Shown: piece by piece, positions 24,380 through 33,903 of the stretch | How the letters are laid out: every line of letters starts with the position of its first letter | How positions within the stretch are numbered: the stretch's first letter is position 1 | The notes under the pieces: model-generated | What the model was told of the DNA's origin: nothing | Databases searched by the model: none | The model's input: the letters and a program-made list of their open reading frames with translations, nothing else | Translations under genes and position numbers: made by a program | Assembly (NCBI RefSeq): GCF_013391415.1 | Contig: NZ_JACAXB010000013.1 | Span: forward strand, 62,001-126,000 | DNA length: 64,000 nucleotides | Source of the DNA: Aquitalea sp. LB_tupeE | GTDB taxonomy: Bacteria; Pseudomonadota; Gammaproteobacteria; Burkholderiales; Chromobacteriaceae | Direction: 5' to 3'

Positions 24380-25075
24380 TTAAGCGCTGACGGAGCTGGT
24401 ATCTACACGAGCGCCAATACCCATGGTGCTGGATACGGCGATCTTTTTCAGATACACGCCCTTGGAAGCGGCCGGCTTGGCTTTCACCAGGGCATCTACC
24501 AGAGCAGTAAAGTTTTCACGCAGGGCTTCGGCTTCGAAAGAAGCACGGCCGATGGTGGCGTGAATGATACCGGCTTTGTCGGTACGGTATTGAACCTGAC
24601 CGGCCTTGGCGTTTTTAACGGCTTCGGCAACGTTCGGGGTAACAGTACCAACCTTCGGGTTCGGCATCAGGCCACGCGGGCCGAGGATTTGACCCAGTTG
24701 ACCAACAACGCGCATTGCATCCGGGGAGGCAATTACAACGTCGAAGTCCAGGTTGCCAGCTTTTACTTGCTCAGCCAGGTCGTCGAAACCGACAACTTCA
24801 GCACCGGCAGCCTTGGCGGCTTCGGCGTTGGCGCCTTGAGCAAATACAGCAACGCGTACGGACTTACCGGTGCCGCGCGGCAGAACGACGGAACCACGTA
24901 CAACCTGGTCGGATTTACGCGGATCAACACCCAGATTAACGGCCACGTCGATGGACTCGTCAAACTTGGCGGTAGCAGCGGACTTAACCAGTGCAATTGC
25001 TTCTTCAACAGCGTACAGCTTGTTGCGATCAACAGTTGCCTTCAGGGTTTGCAGGCGCTTGGAAATCTTGGCCAT
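24380..25075 (-). CDS. rplA: 50S ribosomal protein L1
   Basis: L1 forms the mobile stalk that helps expel E-site tRNA, and in E. coli represses the L11 operon. The 231-residue product begins [20 protein letters not shown]. It shows the signature region [20 protein letters not shown] (about residues 157-176) and the [20 protein letters not shown] insert domain. It begins at the base following the rplK stop, so the two are translationally linked. Confidence 0.98.
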   Translation of the reverse strand: MAKISKRLQTLKATVDRNKLYAVEEAIALVKSAATAKFDESIDVAVNLGVDPRKSDQVVRGSVVLPRGTGKSVRVAVFAQGANAEAAKAAGAEVVGFDDLAEQVKAGNLDFDVVIASPDAMRVVGQLGQILGPRGLMPNPKVGTVTPNVAEAVKNAKAGQVQYRTDKAGIIHATIGRASFEAEALRENFTALVDALVKAKPAASKGVYLKKIAVSSTMGIGARVDTSSVSA

Positions 25076-25507
25076 TTACACACCCTCCACTTCAAGACCC
25101 ATCGAACGGGCGGAGCCGGCGATGGTGCGAACAGCAGCATCCAGATCAGCAGCGGTCAGATCCGGCTGCTTGGTCTTGGCGATTTCTTCCAGCTGAGCGC
25201 GGCTTACCTTGCCAACCTTGTCGGTATGCGGCTTGGCGGAACCGGACTTGATACCAGCAGCCTTCTTCAGCAGAATGGTTGCCGGCGGCGTCTTCATGAT
25301 GAAGGTGAAGGACTTGTCTGCGTAAGCAGTGATCACAACCGGAATAGGCAGACCCGGCTCGATGCCTTGAGTCTGGGCGTTGAACGCCTTGCAGAATTCC
25401 ATGATGTTCAGACCACGCTGACCAAGAGCCGGACCGATCGGAGGAGACGGGTTGGCCTTACCAGCGGGCACTTGCAGCTTTACATAGCCGACAATTTTCT
25501 TTGCCAC
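25076..25507 (-). CDS. rplK: 50S ribosomal protein L11 (GTG start)
   Basis: L11 organises the GTPase-associated centre and is needed for RelA activation. The start is a GTG at 25507 (translated [20 protein letters not shown]), giving 143 residues; an in-frame upstream extension of 13 codons does not match the family. The proline-rich [20 protein letters not shown] and C-terminal RNA-binding [12 protein letters not shown] are intact. A strong promoter lies about 65-90 bases upstream. Confidence 0.96.
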   Translation of the reverse strand: MAKKIVGYVKLQVPAGKANPSPPIGPALGQRGLNIMEFCKAFNAQTQGIEPGLPIPVVITAYADKSFTFIMKTPPATILLKKAAGIKSGSAKPHTDKVGKVSRAQLEEIAKTKQPDLTAADLDAAVRTIAGSARSMGLEVEGV

Positions 25508-25570
25508 GATTAAAACTCCTAAAATGGGTATAGCGCGAGCGTGCACTCGCTTCCCGGACGAAAGCGCAAC

Positions 25571-25599
25571 AGTATATACGCTTACAAACTAGCTGCCAA
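25571..25599 (-). promoter_or_regulatory. Sigma-70 promoter of rplKA
   Basis: TTGGCA (25599-25594) and TATACT (25576-25571) are exactly 17 bases apart on the minus strand, between nusG and rplK. Each box matches 5 of 6 consensus bases. A small stem (GCGAG / CTCGC, about 25534-25549) lies in the resulting leader, where L1 binds in E. coli; homology of that stem is not shown. Confidence 0.85.
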
Positions 25600-25605
25600 G
25601 TAAAA

Positions 25606-26139
25606 TTACAGCTTTTCTACCTGACTGAAATCCAGCTCTACCGGCGTGTCGCGGCCGAAGATCTGCACCGACACACGCAGCTTGTTACGTTCGTAGTTAA
25701 CTTCATCAACAGAGCCGTTGAAGTCATTGAACGGACCGTCGATAACACGGACTTTTTCACCCACCTCAAACAACACCTTCGGCTTCGGCTTTTCCACGCC
25801 CTCTTGCATTTGCTGCATGATGGCATCGACTTCCTTCTTGGAAATCGGAGCCGGACGATTGGCGGTACCACCAACAAAACCGGTTACCTTAGGCGTGCTC
25901 TTTACCAGGTGCCAGGTATCATCAGTCATGTCCATTTCGACCAGAACATAACCAGGGAAAAACTTGCGCTCGGTAATGGAGCGGCGGCCATTCTTCACAT
26001 CCACCACTTCCTCTACCGGAACGAGGATCTGGCCGAACAGGTCTGCCACCTCGGAACGTTCGATGCGCTCACGCAGCGCCTTCTGCACACTCTTCTCAAA
26101 ACCGGAATAAGCATGCACAACGTACCAGCGCTTTGCCAT
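25606..26139 (-). CDS. nusG: Transcription termination/antitermination factor NusG
   Basis: NusG binds RNA polymerase with its N-terminal domain and Rho or S10 with its C-terminal KOW domain. The 177-residue product begins [20 protein letters not shown] (NGN domain, about residues 1-115). It has a KOW motif [20 protein letters not shown] (about residues 126-145). The start codon shares one base with the secE stop (TAATG), so the pair is translationally coupled. Confidence 0.98.
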   Translation of the reverse strand: MAKRWYVVHAYSGFEKSVQKALRERIERSEVADLFGQILVPVEEVVDVKNGRRSITERKFFPGYVLVEMDMTDDTWHLVKSTPKVTGFVGGTANRPAPISKKEVDAIMQQMQEGVEKPKPKVLFEVGEKVRVIDGPFNDFNGSVDEVNYERNKLRVSVQIFGRDTPVELDFSQVEKL

Positions 26140-26495
26140 TATCTACCTCGACCAAGAATTACATCGTAGAACAACCAGGACAGACCCGAATCCACCATCC
26201 ACATAAACAGGGCCAGCACCAGAACGAAGACGAAAACCATGCCGGTCATTTGCATGGCTTCCTTGCGGGTTGGCCATACGACCTTGCGCGCCTCGACCAA
26301 CGAATCATTGGCATAGGCAACAAACTCCTTGCCCGGAGTCGACAACCAGACGGCACCAGCCGCCAGGACAACACCAACAATGAATGCCAGAGCACGCAAT
26401 ACACCCTGATCTTCGGGAATCATGTAGAAGCCAACAACACCGGCCACCACCAGCAGACCGGCCAAGGCCAGTTTGAGTTTATCTTGCATTTCCAT
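26139..26495 (-). CDS. secE: Preprotein translocase subunit SecE
   Basis: SecE clamps SecY in the translocon. The 118-residue product starting [17 protein letters not shown] has three hydrophobic segments (about residues 7-27, 35-57 and 88-112) and the conserved [15 protein letters not shown] amphipathic region before the last one. This is the three-helix form as in E. coli. The start may instead be the second methionine two codons later. It lies after the tRNA-Trp terminator and is coupled to nusG. Confidence 0.95.
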   Translation of the reverse strand: MEMQDKLKLALAGLLVVAGVVGFYMIPEDQGVLRALAFIVGVVLAAGAVWLSTPGKEFVAYANDSLVEARKVVWPTRKEAMQMTGMVFVFVLVLALFMWMVDSGLSWLFYDVILGRGR

Positions 26496-26526
26496 GTGCG
26501 GAATGTTCTCTGCGCGTATGCGACAA

Positions 26527-26560
26527 AAGACCAACCGGCGCACAAGCGCCGGCTGGTCTT
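26527..26560 (-). terminator. Terminator after tRNA-Trp
   Basis: A 15-bp stem with one mismatch (AAGACCA-CCGGCGC type arms, loop of 4) is followed on the minus strand by TTTTGTCG. It starts 4 bases after the 3' end of tRNA-Trp. It probably ends the tRNA-tuf-tRNA transcript before secE; the short U-run suggests partial read-through into secE-nusG. Confidence 0.75.
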
Positions 26561-26563
26561 AAT

Positions 26564-26639
26564 TGGCAGGCCAGGAGGGTCTCGAACCCCCAACCCTCGG
26601 TTTTGGAGACCGATACTCTACCAATTGAGCTACTGGCCT
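26564..26639 (-). tRNA. tRNA-Trp (CCA)
   Basis: A complete 76-base tRNA with encoded CCA: acceptor AGGCCAG/CTGGCCT, anticodon loop CTCCAAA (anticodon CCA, tryptophan) and T loop GTTCGAG. It lies between tuf and secE, a common position in beta- and gammaproteobacteria. Confidence 0.98.
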
Positions 26640-26652
26640 ATAAACCTATTAA

Positions 26653-27843
26653 TCAAGCAATGATCTTTGCTACCACGCCGGCGCCAACAGTACGGCCACC
26701 TTCACGGATCGCGAAACGCAGACCTTCTTCCATAGCGATCGGTGCGATCAGTTCTACGGTAATTTCTACGTTGTCACCCGGCATTACCATTTCCACGCCT
26801 TCGGCCAGGCTTACAGCACCGGTCACGTCGGTAGTACGGAAGTAGAACTGCGGACGGTAGTTAGCGAAGAACGGGGTGTGACGACCGCCTTCATCCTTAC
26901 TCAGCACGTATACCGATGCGCCGAACTTGGTGTGCGGGGTGATGGTGCCCGGCTTGGCCAGAACCTGACCACGCTCTACGTCTTCACGCTTGGTACCACG
27001 CAGCAGTACGCCTACGTTGTCACCAGCCTGACCTTGATCCAGCAGCTTGCGGAACATTTCAACGCCGGTGCAGGTGGTCTTCGCAGTTGCCTTCAGGCCT
27101 ACGATTTCCAGTTCTTCACCAACTTTAACGATACCGCGCTCTACACGACCGGTCACTACAGTACCACGACCGGAGATGGAGAATACGTCTTCGATCGGCA
27201 GCAGGAACGGCTTGTCAACAGCGCGTTCCGGCGTCGGGATGTAGGAGTCCAGAGCAGCTGCCAGACGGAAGATGGAGGGTTCGCCCATTTCGGATTGGTC
27301 GCCTTCCAGTGCCAGACGAGCAGAACCGATCACTACCGGAGTGTCATCGCCCGGGAAGTCGTAGGAAGACAGCAGATCGCGCACTTCCATTTCAACCAGT
27401 TCCAGCAGTTCAGCGTCGTCAACCAGGTCAGCCTTGTTCAGGTAAACGATGATGTACGGTACGCCAACCTGACGGGACAGCAGGATGTGTTCGCGGGTTT
27501 GCGGCATCGGGCCGTCAGCAGCGGAGCACACCAGGATAGCGCCGTCCATCTGGGCAGCACCGGTAATCATGTTCTTAACGTAGTCGGCGTGACCCGGGCA
27601 GTCTACGTGAGCGTAGTGACGGGATTCGGTTTCGTATTCTACGTGTGCGGTATTAATGGTAATACCACGTGCCTTTTCTTCCGGCGCGCTGTCGATCTGG
27701 GAGTAGTCCTTGGCTTCGCCACCGAACTTCTTCGACAGAATGGTGGTGATCGCTGCGGTCAGGGTGGTCTTACCATGGTCAACGTGACCGATGGTGCCGA
27801 CGTTTACGTGCGGTTTGGTCCGCTCGAACTTTTCCTTAGCCAT
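26653..27843 (-). CDS. tuf: Elongation factor Tu (copy 2, tRNA-secE cluster)
   Basis: The 396-residue product is the same protein as the copy at 10059-11249 (same GTPase motifs [21 protein letters not shown]). At DNA level the two genes differ in only a handful of bases across the central 1.1 kb, but more densely in the first and last 30 bases. It is flanked by tRNA-Thr upstream and tRNA-Trp downstream, as in many proteobacteria, and is likely transcribed from the promoter before tRNA-Tyr. Confidence 0.98.
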   Translation of the reverse strand: MAKEKFERTKPHVNVGTIGHVDHGKTTLTAAITTILSKKFGGEAKDYSQIDSAPEEKARGITINTAHVEYETESRHYAHVDCPGHADYVKNMITGAAQMDGAILVCSAADGPMPQTREHILLSRQVGVPYIIVYLNKADLVDDAELLELVEMEVRDLLSSYDFPGDDTPVVIGSARLALEGDQSEMGEPSIFRLAAALDSYIPTPERAVDKPFLLPIEDVFSISGRGTVVTGRVERGIVKVGEELEIVGLKATAKTTCTGVEMFRKLLDQGQAGDNVGVLLRGTKREDVERGQVLAKPGTITPHTKFGASVYVLSKDEGGRHTPFFANYRPQFYFRTTDVTGAVSLAEGVEMVMPGDNVEITVELIAPIAMEEGLRFAIREGGRTVGAGVVAKIIA

Positions 27844-27883
27844 GGCAAAATTTCCTGAATTGAGTCTCTAACAAACAAATGGG

Positions 27884-27958
<75 letters not shown>

Positions 27959-27979
27959 CCTTAAACAGGCAATAACGCT

Positions 27980-28053
27980 TGGAGCGGGTGAAGGGAATCG
28001 AACCCTCGTCGTAAGCTTGGAAGGCTTCTGCTCTACCATTGAGCTACACCCGC
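27980..28053 (-). tRNA. tRNA-Gly (TCC)
   Basis: A complete 74-base tRNA with encoded CCA: acceptor GCGGGTG/CACCCGC, anticodon loop CTTCCAA (anticodon TCC, glycine) and T loop GTTCGAT. Second gene of the tRNA-tuf transcript. Confidence 0.98.
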
Positions 28054-28106
28054 CTGCAACAACTAAACGGCTTTCAAACTACACGCCGCCAAGACGTAAA
28101 TAATTC

Positions 28107-28192
28107 TGGTGGGGGGAGAAGGATTCGAACCTTCGAAGGCTGAGCCGCCGGATTTACAGTCCGGACCCGTTGACCGCTGGGGTAACCCCCCC
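28107..28192 (-). tRNA. tRNA-Tyr (GTA)
   Basis: An 86-base tRNA with a long variable arm and encoded CCA: the acceptor is seven G residues paired with TCCCCCC (last pair G-U), and the anticodon loop contains GTA (tyrosine). First gene of the tRNA-tuf transcript; its promoter starts 13 bases upstream. Confidence 0.97.
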
Positions 28193-28204
28193 TGAGAGAC
28201 CCGA

Positions 28205-28233
28205 ATAGTATAGATACCCGTTTCCGCCGTCAA
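28205..28233 (-). promoter_or_regulatory. Sigma-70 promoter of the tRNA-Tyr-Gly-Thr-tuf operon
   Basis: TTGACG (28233-28228) and TACTAT (28210-28205) are exactly 17 bases apart on the minus strand, and the -10 box ends 13 bases before tRNA-Tyr. The discriminator after the -10 box is GC-rich (TCGGG), as in stringently controlled stable-RNA promoters. An AT-rich stretch upstream of the -35 box (about 28246-28265) could be an UP element. Confidence 0.88.
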
Positions 28234-28280
28234 CACCTGTAGCGCATTTTTTTTAATTATTTTTGCCGGAAAATGCACAA

Positions 28281-28301
28281 AGCCCCGCACTGGGCGGGGC
28301 T
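28281..28301 (-). terminator. Terminator of the ferredoxin gene
   Basis: AGCCCCGC and GCGGGGCT form a perfect 8-bp stem with a 5-base loop, 31 bases after the ferredoxin stop. The minus strand continues TTTGTGCATTTTC; the plus strand continues TCTGCTTTTT. It separates the ferredoxin gene from the tRNA promoter. Confidence 0.75.
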
Positions 28302-28331
28302 CTGCTTTTTGCATCAAGCACTTAGCCTTGA

Positions 28332-28601
<270 letters not shown>

Positions 28602-28682
28602 TCACAGTATTGATTCTGTCATCCACCTGCAGCAGTCGCAAGTTCGCCCCGTTATATCTTTATGCGGCGACTTGCAGGTGCA

Positions 28683-29243
28683 TTACAGCGATTCTTCTTC
28701 CAGTGGCCTTGCCAGTGCGTAATGCACGGATGAGGCTTTGTCTTGCTTGATGACTTCCCAGCCGCTAAGGGCTTCTGGCCAATGCCTTGCTTCGAAGTAC
28801 ACCACACCGTCTTCTGCCAGTAGTGCTGCGACCAGCGGCAGTACTTGCTGCAGCAGCGTGGAATCGTATGGTGGGTCCAGGAAGATGACATCGAACTTTT
28901 CGCGACAGCTTTGCACGTAGTGCATTGCGTCCATGGCGACTACATCTATATGTGTTGCGGCGAGCAGCTGACGATTCGCCTTGAGCGATTCGACCACCTT
29001 GCGTGACTTCTCCACCATGACCACGCGAGCGGCCTCGCGCGATGCGGCTTCAAATCCCAGCGCCCCGCTACCGGCAAACAGGTCGAGGCAGCGCTTGCCA
29101 TAGAGTTCCTGACCCAGCCAGTTGAATACGGTTTCCCTGACACGATCCGGTGTGGGCCGCAAGCCCTCGGCATCCGGGAACGGTAACAAGCGGCGGCGGT
29201 ACTGGCCACCGATGATACGGACTTTGTTTCGCTGCTGATTCAT
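28683..29243 (-). CDS. rsmD: 16S rRNA (guanine-966-N2)-methyltransferase RsmD
   Basis: RsmD methylates G966 of 16S rRNA in the assembled small subunit using SAM. I start it at an ATG at 29243 (MNQQRNKVRIIGGQYRRRL), giving 186 residues, the family size; a longer reading has no family match. Motif I DLFAGSGALGFEAASR (about residues 55-70) binds SAM and the catalytic DPPYD motif is near residue 125. It is in the minus-strand group with the M16 peptidases upstream and ferredoxin downstream. Confidence 0.94.
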   Translation of the reverse strand: MNQQRNKVRIIGGQYRRRLLPFPDAEGLRPTPDRVRETVFNWLGQELYGKRCLDLFAGSGALGFEAASREAARVVMVEKSRKVVESLKANRQLLAATHIDVVAMDAMHYVQSCREKFDVIFLDPPYDSTLLQQVLPLVAALLAEDGVVYFEARHWPEALSGWEVIKQDKASSVHYALARPLEEESL

Positions 29244-29321
29244 GATGCATGGGCTGAAAACACAAGGGCGAGAGTTTACTCTTTTCCCGCCTGGCATGCT
29301 GCATCGCTAGCAGTTTGACGC

Positions 29322-30632
29322 TCAAGGTGTAGCGCCTGCCGTCACAATCTGCATTTGCTGTGGGTCTATCCGGCGTTGCCAGGCATCTCGAATCTGCGCA
29401 ACACTCACCTGGGCTACGGCGTGCGGGTAGTCCTGCAGATAGCTCAAGGGCAAGTGGTACTGACCGATGACGGCGAGATAGGGCAGCAATTTGCTGTTGC
29501 TGTCATAGCGCAATGGAAAGCCGCCAATGATATTGGCCTTGGCCTGCTTCAACTCTGCTTCAGTCGGCCCTTCCTTTATATAGTGCCCCAGCACTTCGCG
29601 CGTTGTCTGCAAAGCCAAGCCGGCCTCAGCATTGCGGGTAGCCAGTGAAATGACAAACGGCCCGGCTTGTTGTAATGGTGTGAAATGACTGCGCACACCA
29701 TAGGTCAAGCCGCGTCGCACGCGCAGCTCCTGCATCAGACGGGAATCAAAACCGCCGCCACCAAGTATGTAATTGCCAACCAGCAGTGGGTAGTAGTCCG
29801 GGTCGTCACGCCGGAGCACCGGCATGCCCATGGCAATATGGGTCTGGCTGCCGGGCCGTGCCAGATGAAGCTGAGCAACAGACTGTGGGGGCACTTGTGC
29901 GATATCCGGCAATGGCAGTGTGCTTTGTGGCAAGTTACGCAGCATGACATTGACCAGTTTTTCAGCGTCCTGACGTTTGATATCTCCAACAATGGAAACC
30001 ACGGCCCCTGCTGCGCGGTAGTGCTGCTGCCAGAACTGCAGCAGATCTTCGCGCTGGATGGCTTGCAGGCTTTTGACCGCGGTGAACGCAGGTCTGGCGT
30101 AGGGATGATCACCATACATGCGCTGTTGCAAGGTGATGTCAGCACTTGCGCCGGCATCCTCCTGCTTTTGCAGCAGGCTTTCGATGGCGCGTTGCCGTTC
30201 GCGATTCAACACTGCCGTCGCAAACGTCGGTTGGGTCAGCAGCAGGGTGGCCAGTCCGGTGACACGCTCTTGCAGGTCGGATCGGCTCAGACTGCGCATA
30301 CGCACTCCGGCGGTTTCCAGTTCGGCAAAACCGTTCAGCTGCGCTGCACTGTTGGCCAGCTGTTGCTGGATGGCCTCTTCATCTAGTTGGCCAGTCCCGC
30401 TATCCAGCAGGCCCGCCACCATGGCGGCCAGCCCTTCTTTGCCAGGTGGATCGCGCCGGCTGCCTGCGTCAAAGTCAACCCGCACATCCAGTATCGGGTT
30501 GGCATGCGTCTCTACCAGCAATACGCGGGCACCTTGCGGTGCAATCCATGACTGGATTTCAACTGCATGAGCCAGAGTGCTGACGAGGACAAACATGGCT
30601 GCAAAGGTTATCGTTTTAACGGACAAAGCCAT
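29322..30632 (-). CDS. M16 family peptidase-like protein, inactive subunit
   Basis: The 436-residue product has an N-terminal signal peptide (MALSVKTITFAAMFVLVSTLAHA) and two M16 (pitrilysin/insulinase) domains, but no HxxEH zinc motif in the N-terminal domain. It is therefore the probable non-catalytic partner of the active gene directly upstream, like the alpha/beta pairs of mitochondrial processing peptidase. It retains the glycine-rich NYILGGGGFDSRLMQELR segment (about residues 286-303). It overlaps the upstream gene by 17 bases. Location is likely periplasmic; the substrate is unknown. Confidence 0.88.
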   Translation of the reverse strand: MALSVKTITFAAMFVLVSTLAHAVEIQSWIAPQGARVLLVETHANPILDVRVDFDAGSRRDPPGKEGLAAMVAGLLDSGTGQLDEEAIQQQLANSAAQLNGFAELETAGVRMRSLSRSDLQERVTGLATLLLTQPTFATAVLNRERQRAIESLLQKQEDAGASADITLQQRMYGDHPYARPAFTAVKSLQAIQREDLLQFWQQHYRAAGAVVSIVGDIKRQDAEKLVNVMLRNLPQSTLPLPDIAQVPPQSVAQLHLARPGSQTHIAMGMPVLRRDDPDYYPLLVGNYILGGGGFDSRLMQELRVRRGLTYGVRSHFTPLQQAGPFVISLATRNAEAGLALQTTREVLGHYIKEGPTEAELKQAKANIIGGFPLRYDSNSKLLPYLAVIGQYHLPLSYLQDYPHAVAQVSVAQIRDAWQRRIDPQQMQIVTAGATP

Positions 30633-32001
30633 CTCCCTTCAATTGGCCCGCCACGGGTACGGCTCCGCCTTTGCCAAGCAGGGTTACCACGGTGAGCTGG
30701 GTATCCTGCAAGGATGCCGCAGCCTGCCGCACTTGTTCTGCCGTCACCTGCTGCATTTGCTGCCGGATGCGGTCGGCGTCACGCCAGGAAAAACCTACAG
30801 ACTCCAGCGTGCCGATACGCATGGCCTGGGCAAACAGTGAGTCACGCTGGTAAATCTCATCCGCATCCAAGCGCAGCCGGGCGCGGGCCAGTTCTTGCTC
30901 GTTGACACCATGCTCGACGATGTCCCGCAGTTGCTGACAGATGGCGACCTCCAGTTCAGCCGGCTGTCTGCCACGTGGCTGGGTGGCGGTAATCACAAAC
31001 AAGGCTTCGCCCCGTCCCAACATGTTGTAGTCGGCCGCTGCTTCATGCGCCAACGCCCTCCCCCTCTCCATCTGACTTGGCAACCGTGCAGCAGCATCTC
31101 CCGACAACAGCGCTTCCAACAGAGCATAAGCATAAGCCTGACGATCCGCCCCAGGCTTGAGGCCAGGCGCATGCCAGGCCATGCTCAAATAGTTAAATTG
31201 TGATGGCGCACTCAGTTCCACCCGCTTGATACCCTGCTGCAAGGGCTCACGCTGCGGCTTACGTACCGGCAATGTTCTGGCCGGCAGTCCGGCAAAGTAA
31301 TGTTTGACCTGATCAAATACCTGCGCCGGGTCGACATCCCCAACAATCACCAGCGTGACATTGTTGGGCACATACCACTGGCGATACCACTGACGCAGGT
31401 CCTCTGCCCGGGCTTGAACCAGATCATCCATCCAACCGATGACCGGATAGCGGACCGGATTTGCCACAAAGGCATTGGCATAGAGCGCTTCTTGCAACAG
31501 GCCGCCTGCTTGATCATCGGTACGCAGACGGCGCTCCTCCTTGACGACTTCCAGCTCGCGCAGGAAAGCTGCTTCATCAATCTGCAGATTGGCCATGCGG
31601 TCGGCTTCCAGCTCCAACAACAGGGGCAGTTTGTCAGCAGACAGCTGGGCAAAATACACGGTGTAATCGCGACTGGTGAAGGCGTTCTCCTTGCCACCGG
31701 CCTGGGCAATACGTCTGGAGTATTCGCCATCTGCAACGCTGGCCGTACCCTTGAACATCATGTGTTCCAGCAAATGTGACAGGCCGGTATGTCCATTGAC
31801 CTCATCCACACTGCCTACCCTGTACCACAGCTGGGAAACCACCACAGGCGACCTTGCATCCCGTTCCACCACGACCTTCATACCATTGGGCAGTATTGCT
31901 TCTTGCGGCGCCGCCATGACCACACCTGTCAACAGCAGCAACATAGCCAGCATCAGCCCTGATTTTGCTTTCATCACCATCGTTTCTGCCCAGTTGCTCA
32001 T
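30616..32001 (-). CDS. M16 family zinc peptidase, active subunit
   Basis: The product is up to 461 residues with the inverted zinc motif HLLEH in GLSHLLEHMMFKGT (about residues 75-88) and a downstream glutamate region ELEVVKEERR (about residues 148-157) typical of active M16 enzymes. A hydrophobic signal peptide (MKAKSGLMLAMLLLLTGVVMA) suggests export to the periplasm. The true start could be the internal ATG at 31974 just before it. It forms a translationally linked pair with the inactive homologue and is divergent from ftsY (49 bases between starts). Confidence 0.9.
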   Translation of the reverse strand: MSNWAETMVMKAKSGLMLAMLLLLTGVVMAAPQEAILPNGMKVVVERDARSPVVVSQLWYRVGSVDEVNGHTGLSHLLEHMMFKGTASVADGEYSRRIAQAGGKENAFTSRDYTVYFAQLSADKLPLLLELEADRMANLQIDEAAFLRELEVVKEERRLRTDDQAGGLLQEALYANAFVANPVRYPVIGWMDDLVQARAEDLRQWYRQWYVPNNVTLVIVGDVDPAQVFDQVKHYFAGLPARTLPVRKPQREPLQQGIKRVELSAPSQFNYLSMAWHAPGLKPGADRQAYAYALLEALLSGDAAARLPSQMERGRALAHEAAADYNMLGRGEALFVITATQPRGRQPAELEVAICQQLRDIVEHGVNEQELARARLRLDADEIYQRDSLFAQAMRIGTLESVGFSWRDADRIRQQMQQVTAEQVRQAAASLQDTQLTVVTLLGKGGAVPVAGQLKGDGFVR

Positions 32002-32050
32002 TTAAGGATACAATTTAGCCATTTATCGCATCCCCAGACTACACAGACGC

Positions 32051-33175
32051 ATGTTTAGTTTCTTCAAGAAAAAGCCAAAACCGGTTGAAACCCCGGTTAT
32101 CGAACCCCAGACCGAGCCGTCACAGAGCAGGGTTGTCGAGTCTCCTGTCGCTGCGCCGGAAAACCATGCAGCCCCCACCGTGCAGGCTGAAGCCCTTGCA
32201 CCGGTAGTTGCCAACACGGTTATTGCAGCGGAAATGCCAGCAGCAGAAAGCGCAGCCCCCACCAAAAAACTCAGCTGGACCGAGCGGCTGAAAGCCGGCC
32301 TGTCCAAAACCCGTGACAAGCTGGGCAAATCGCTGGCTGGCTTGTTTGGTGGTGGCAAGATTGATGAAGACCTGTACGAGGAGCTGGAAACCGTCCTTTT
32401 GACTGCCGACATGGGCATGGATGCCACCGTGCATCTATTAAAGGACGTACGTGAGCGCGTCAGCCTGAAAGGTTTGAAAGATGGCAGCGAGCTGAAAGGG
32501 GCATTGAAGGACTCGCTGAACGAGCTGATTCACCCCCTGGAAAAACCGCTGGACGTCAACGGCAAGAAGCCGTTTGTCATCATGATGGCCGGGGTGAATG
32601 GTGCCGGCAAAACCACGTCTATTGGCAAGCTGGCCAAATACTATCAGCAGCAAGGCAAGAGCGTGCTGCTGGCGGCCGGCGACACCTTCCGTGCCGCTGC
32701 CCGCGAGCAGTTGATGGCATGGGGCGAGCGCAACAACGTCACCGTGATTGCCCAGCAAGGCGGTGATGCCGCCGCCGTTTGTTATGATGCCATTCAGGCT
32801 GCCATTGCCCGTGGCATTGATATCGTGCTGGCCGACACCGCGGGCCGCTTGCCCACCCAGTTACACCTGATGGAAGAAATCAAGAAGGTAAAACGCGTCA
32901 TCCAGAAGGCGCTGCCGGATGCTCCGCACGAAGTGATTCTGGTACTGGACGCCAATATCGGCCAGAACGCCATCAGCCAGGTCAAGGTATTCGATGACGC
33001 GCTGGGCCTCACCGGCCTGATTCTGACCAAGCTGGATGGCACGGCCAAAGGCGGCGTCATTGCCGCCATTGCCAAGCAACGCCCCATTCCGCTACGGTTT
33101 GTTGGCGTGGGTGAAAGTATTGACGACCTGCGGCCATTCAATAGCAAGGACTATGTCGACGCCTTGTTCGACTGA
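32051..33175 (+). CDS. ftsY: Signal recognition particle receptor FtsY
   Basis: FtsY docks SRP-ribosome complexes to the SecYEG translocon. The 374-residue product has a polar acidic A domain (about residues 1-75), the helical N domain (LSWTERLKAGLSKTRDKLGK) and the GTPase G domain with G1 GVNGAGKTTS (about 180-189), DTAGRLPTQ (about 261) and TKLDGTAKGG (about 326). It starts the ftsY-ftsE-ftsX-rpoH order known from E. coli. Confidence 0.98.
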   Translation: MFSFFKKKPKPVETPVIEPQTEPSQSRVVESPVAAPENHAAPTVQAEALAPVVANTVIAAEMPAAESAAPTKKLSWTERLKAGLSKTRDKLGKSLAGLFGGGKIDEDLYEELETVLLTADMGMDATVHLLKDVRERVSLKGLKDGSELKGALKDSLNELIHPLEKPLDVNGKKPFVIMMAGVNGAGKTTSIGKLAKYYQQQGKSVLLAAGDTFRAAAREQLMAWGERNNVTVIAQQGGDAAAVCYDAIQAAIARGIDIVLADTAGRLPTQLHLMEEIKKVKRVIQKALPDAPHEVILVLDANIGQNAISQVKVFDDALGLTGLILTKLDGTAKGGVIAAIAKQRPIPLRFVGVGESIDDLRPFNSKDYVDALFD

Positions 33176-33196
33176 CCCAGCAGCATAATCATTGAG

Positions 33197-33218
33197 CACC
33201 GGCACATCGCGGCCGGTG
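33197..33218 (+). other. Hairpin between ftsY and ftsE
   Basis: CACCGGC and GCCGGTG form a 7-bp stem with an 8-base loop, 21 bases after the ftsY stop, followed by GATGTCTTTCC. The U-run is poor, so a weak attenuator is possible but termination is not supported. Confidence 0.35.
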
Positions 33219-33249
33219 ATGTCTTTCCGGATCAAGGGGAATCCAGCGC

Positions 33250-33903
33250 ATGATTCAGTTCGACCAGGTCACCAAGCGTTATCCCGGTGGCAACGAGGCC
33301 CTGAAGAACCTTTCCTTTACCATCGACACCGGCGAAATGGTGTTTCTGGCTGGTCATTCTGGTGCCGGCAAGTCCACCTTGCTAAAACTGGTGGCCGGTA
33401 TCGAACGCGCCACCAGCGGCAGCGTGATTGTCAGCGGGCAAAACCTGTCCAAGCTGCGTAACAGTCAGATTCCCTATGTCCGTCAACATATCGGCATGGT
33501 GTTTCAGGACCACAAACTGCTGTTTGACCGCTCGGTATTCGACAATGTGATGCTGCCGCTGGACATCATCGGCTTTGACCGCCGCGATGCCGCGCGCCGT
33601 GTCCGTGCCGCACTGGACAAGGTGGGCTTGCTGTCAAAAGAAAAAACCATGCCCATCCGCCTGTCCGGTGGTGAACAGCAACGTCTGTGCATTGCCCGTG
33701 CCGTGGTACACCGTCCCAGCCTGCTGTTGGCGGATGAGCCCTCGGCCAATCTGGACCGCGCCTATGCACTGGACATCATGGAATTGTTCAAATCCTTCCA
33801 TCAGGTTGGGGTCAGCGTGGTGATTTCCGCCCACGATGAAACGCTGATGGAAGACTATGGTCGCCGCATCATCCGGTTGAAAGAAGGGCAGTTCGCCGCA
33901 TGA
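33250..33903 (+). CDS. ftsE: Cell division ATP-binding protein FtsE
   Basis: FtsE is the ATPase of the FtsEX complex, which controls septal peptidoglycan hydrolysis through FtsX and periplasmic activators. The 217-residue product has Walker A GHSGAGKST (about residues 36-44), the ABC signature LSGGEQQR (about 138-145) and Walker B LLLADEP (about 158-164) followed by the D-loop SANLD. Its stop overlaps the ftsX start by 4 bases (ATGA). Confidence 0.98.
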   Translation: MIQFDQVTKRYPGGNEALKNLSFTIDTGEMVFLAGHSGAGKSTLLKLVAGIERATSGSVIVSGQNLSKLRNSQIPYVRQHIGMVFQDHKLLFDRSVFDNVMLPLDIIGFDRRDAARRVRAALDKVGLLSKEKTMPIRLSGGEQQRLCIARAVVHRPSLLLADEPSANLDRAYALDIMELFKSFHQVGVSVVISAHDETLMEDYGRRIIRLKEGQFAA

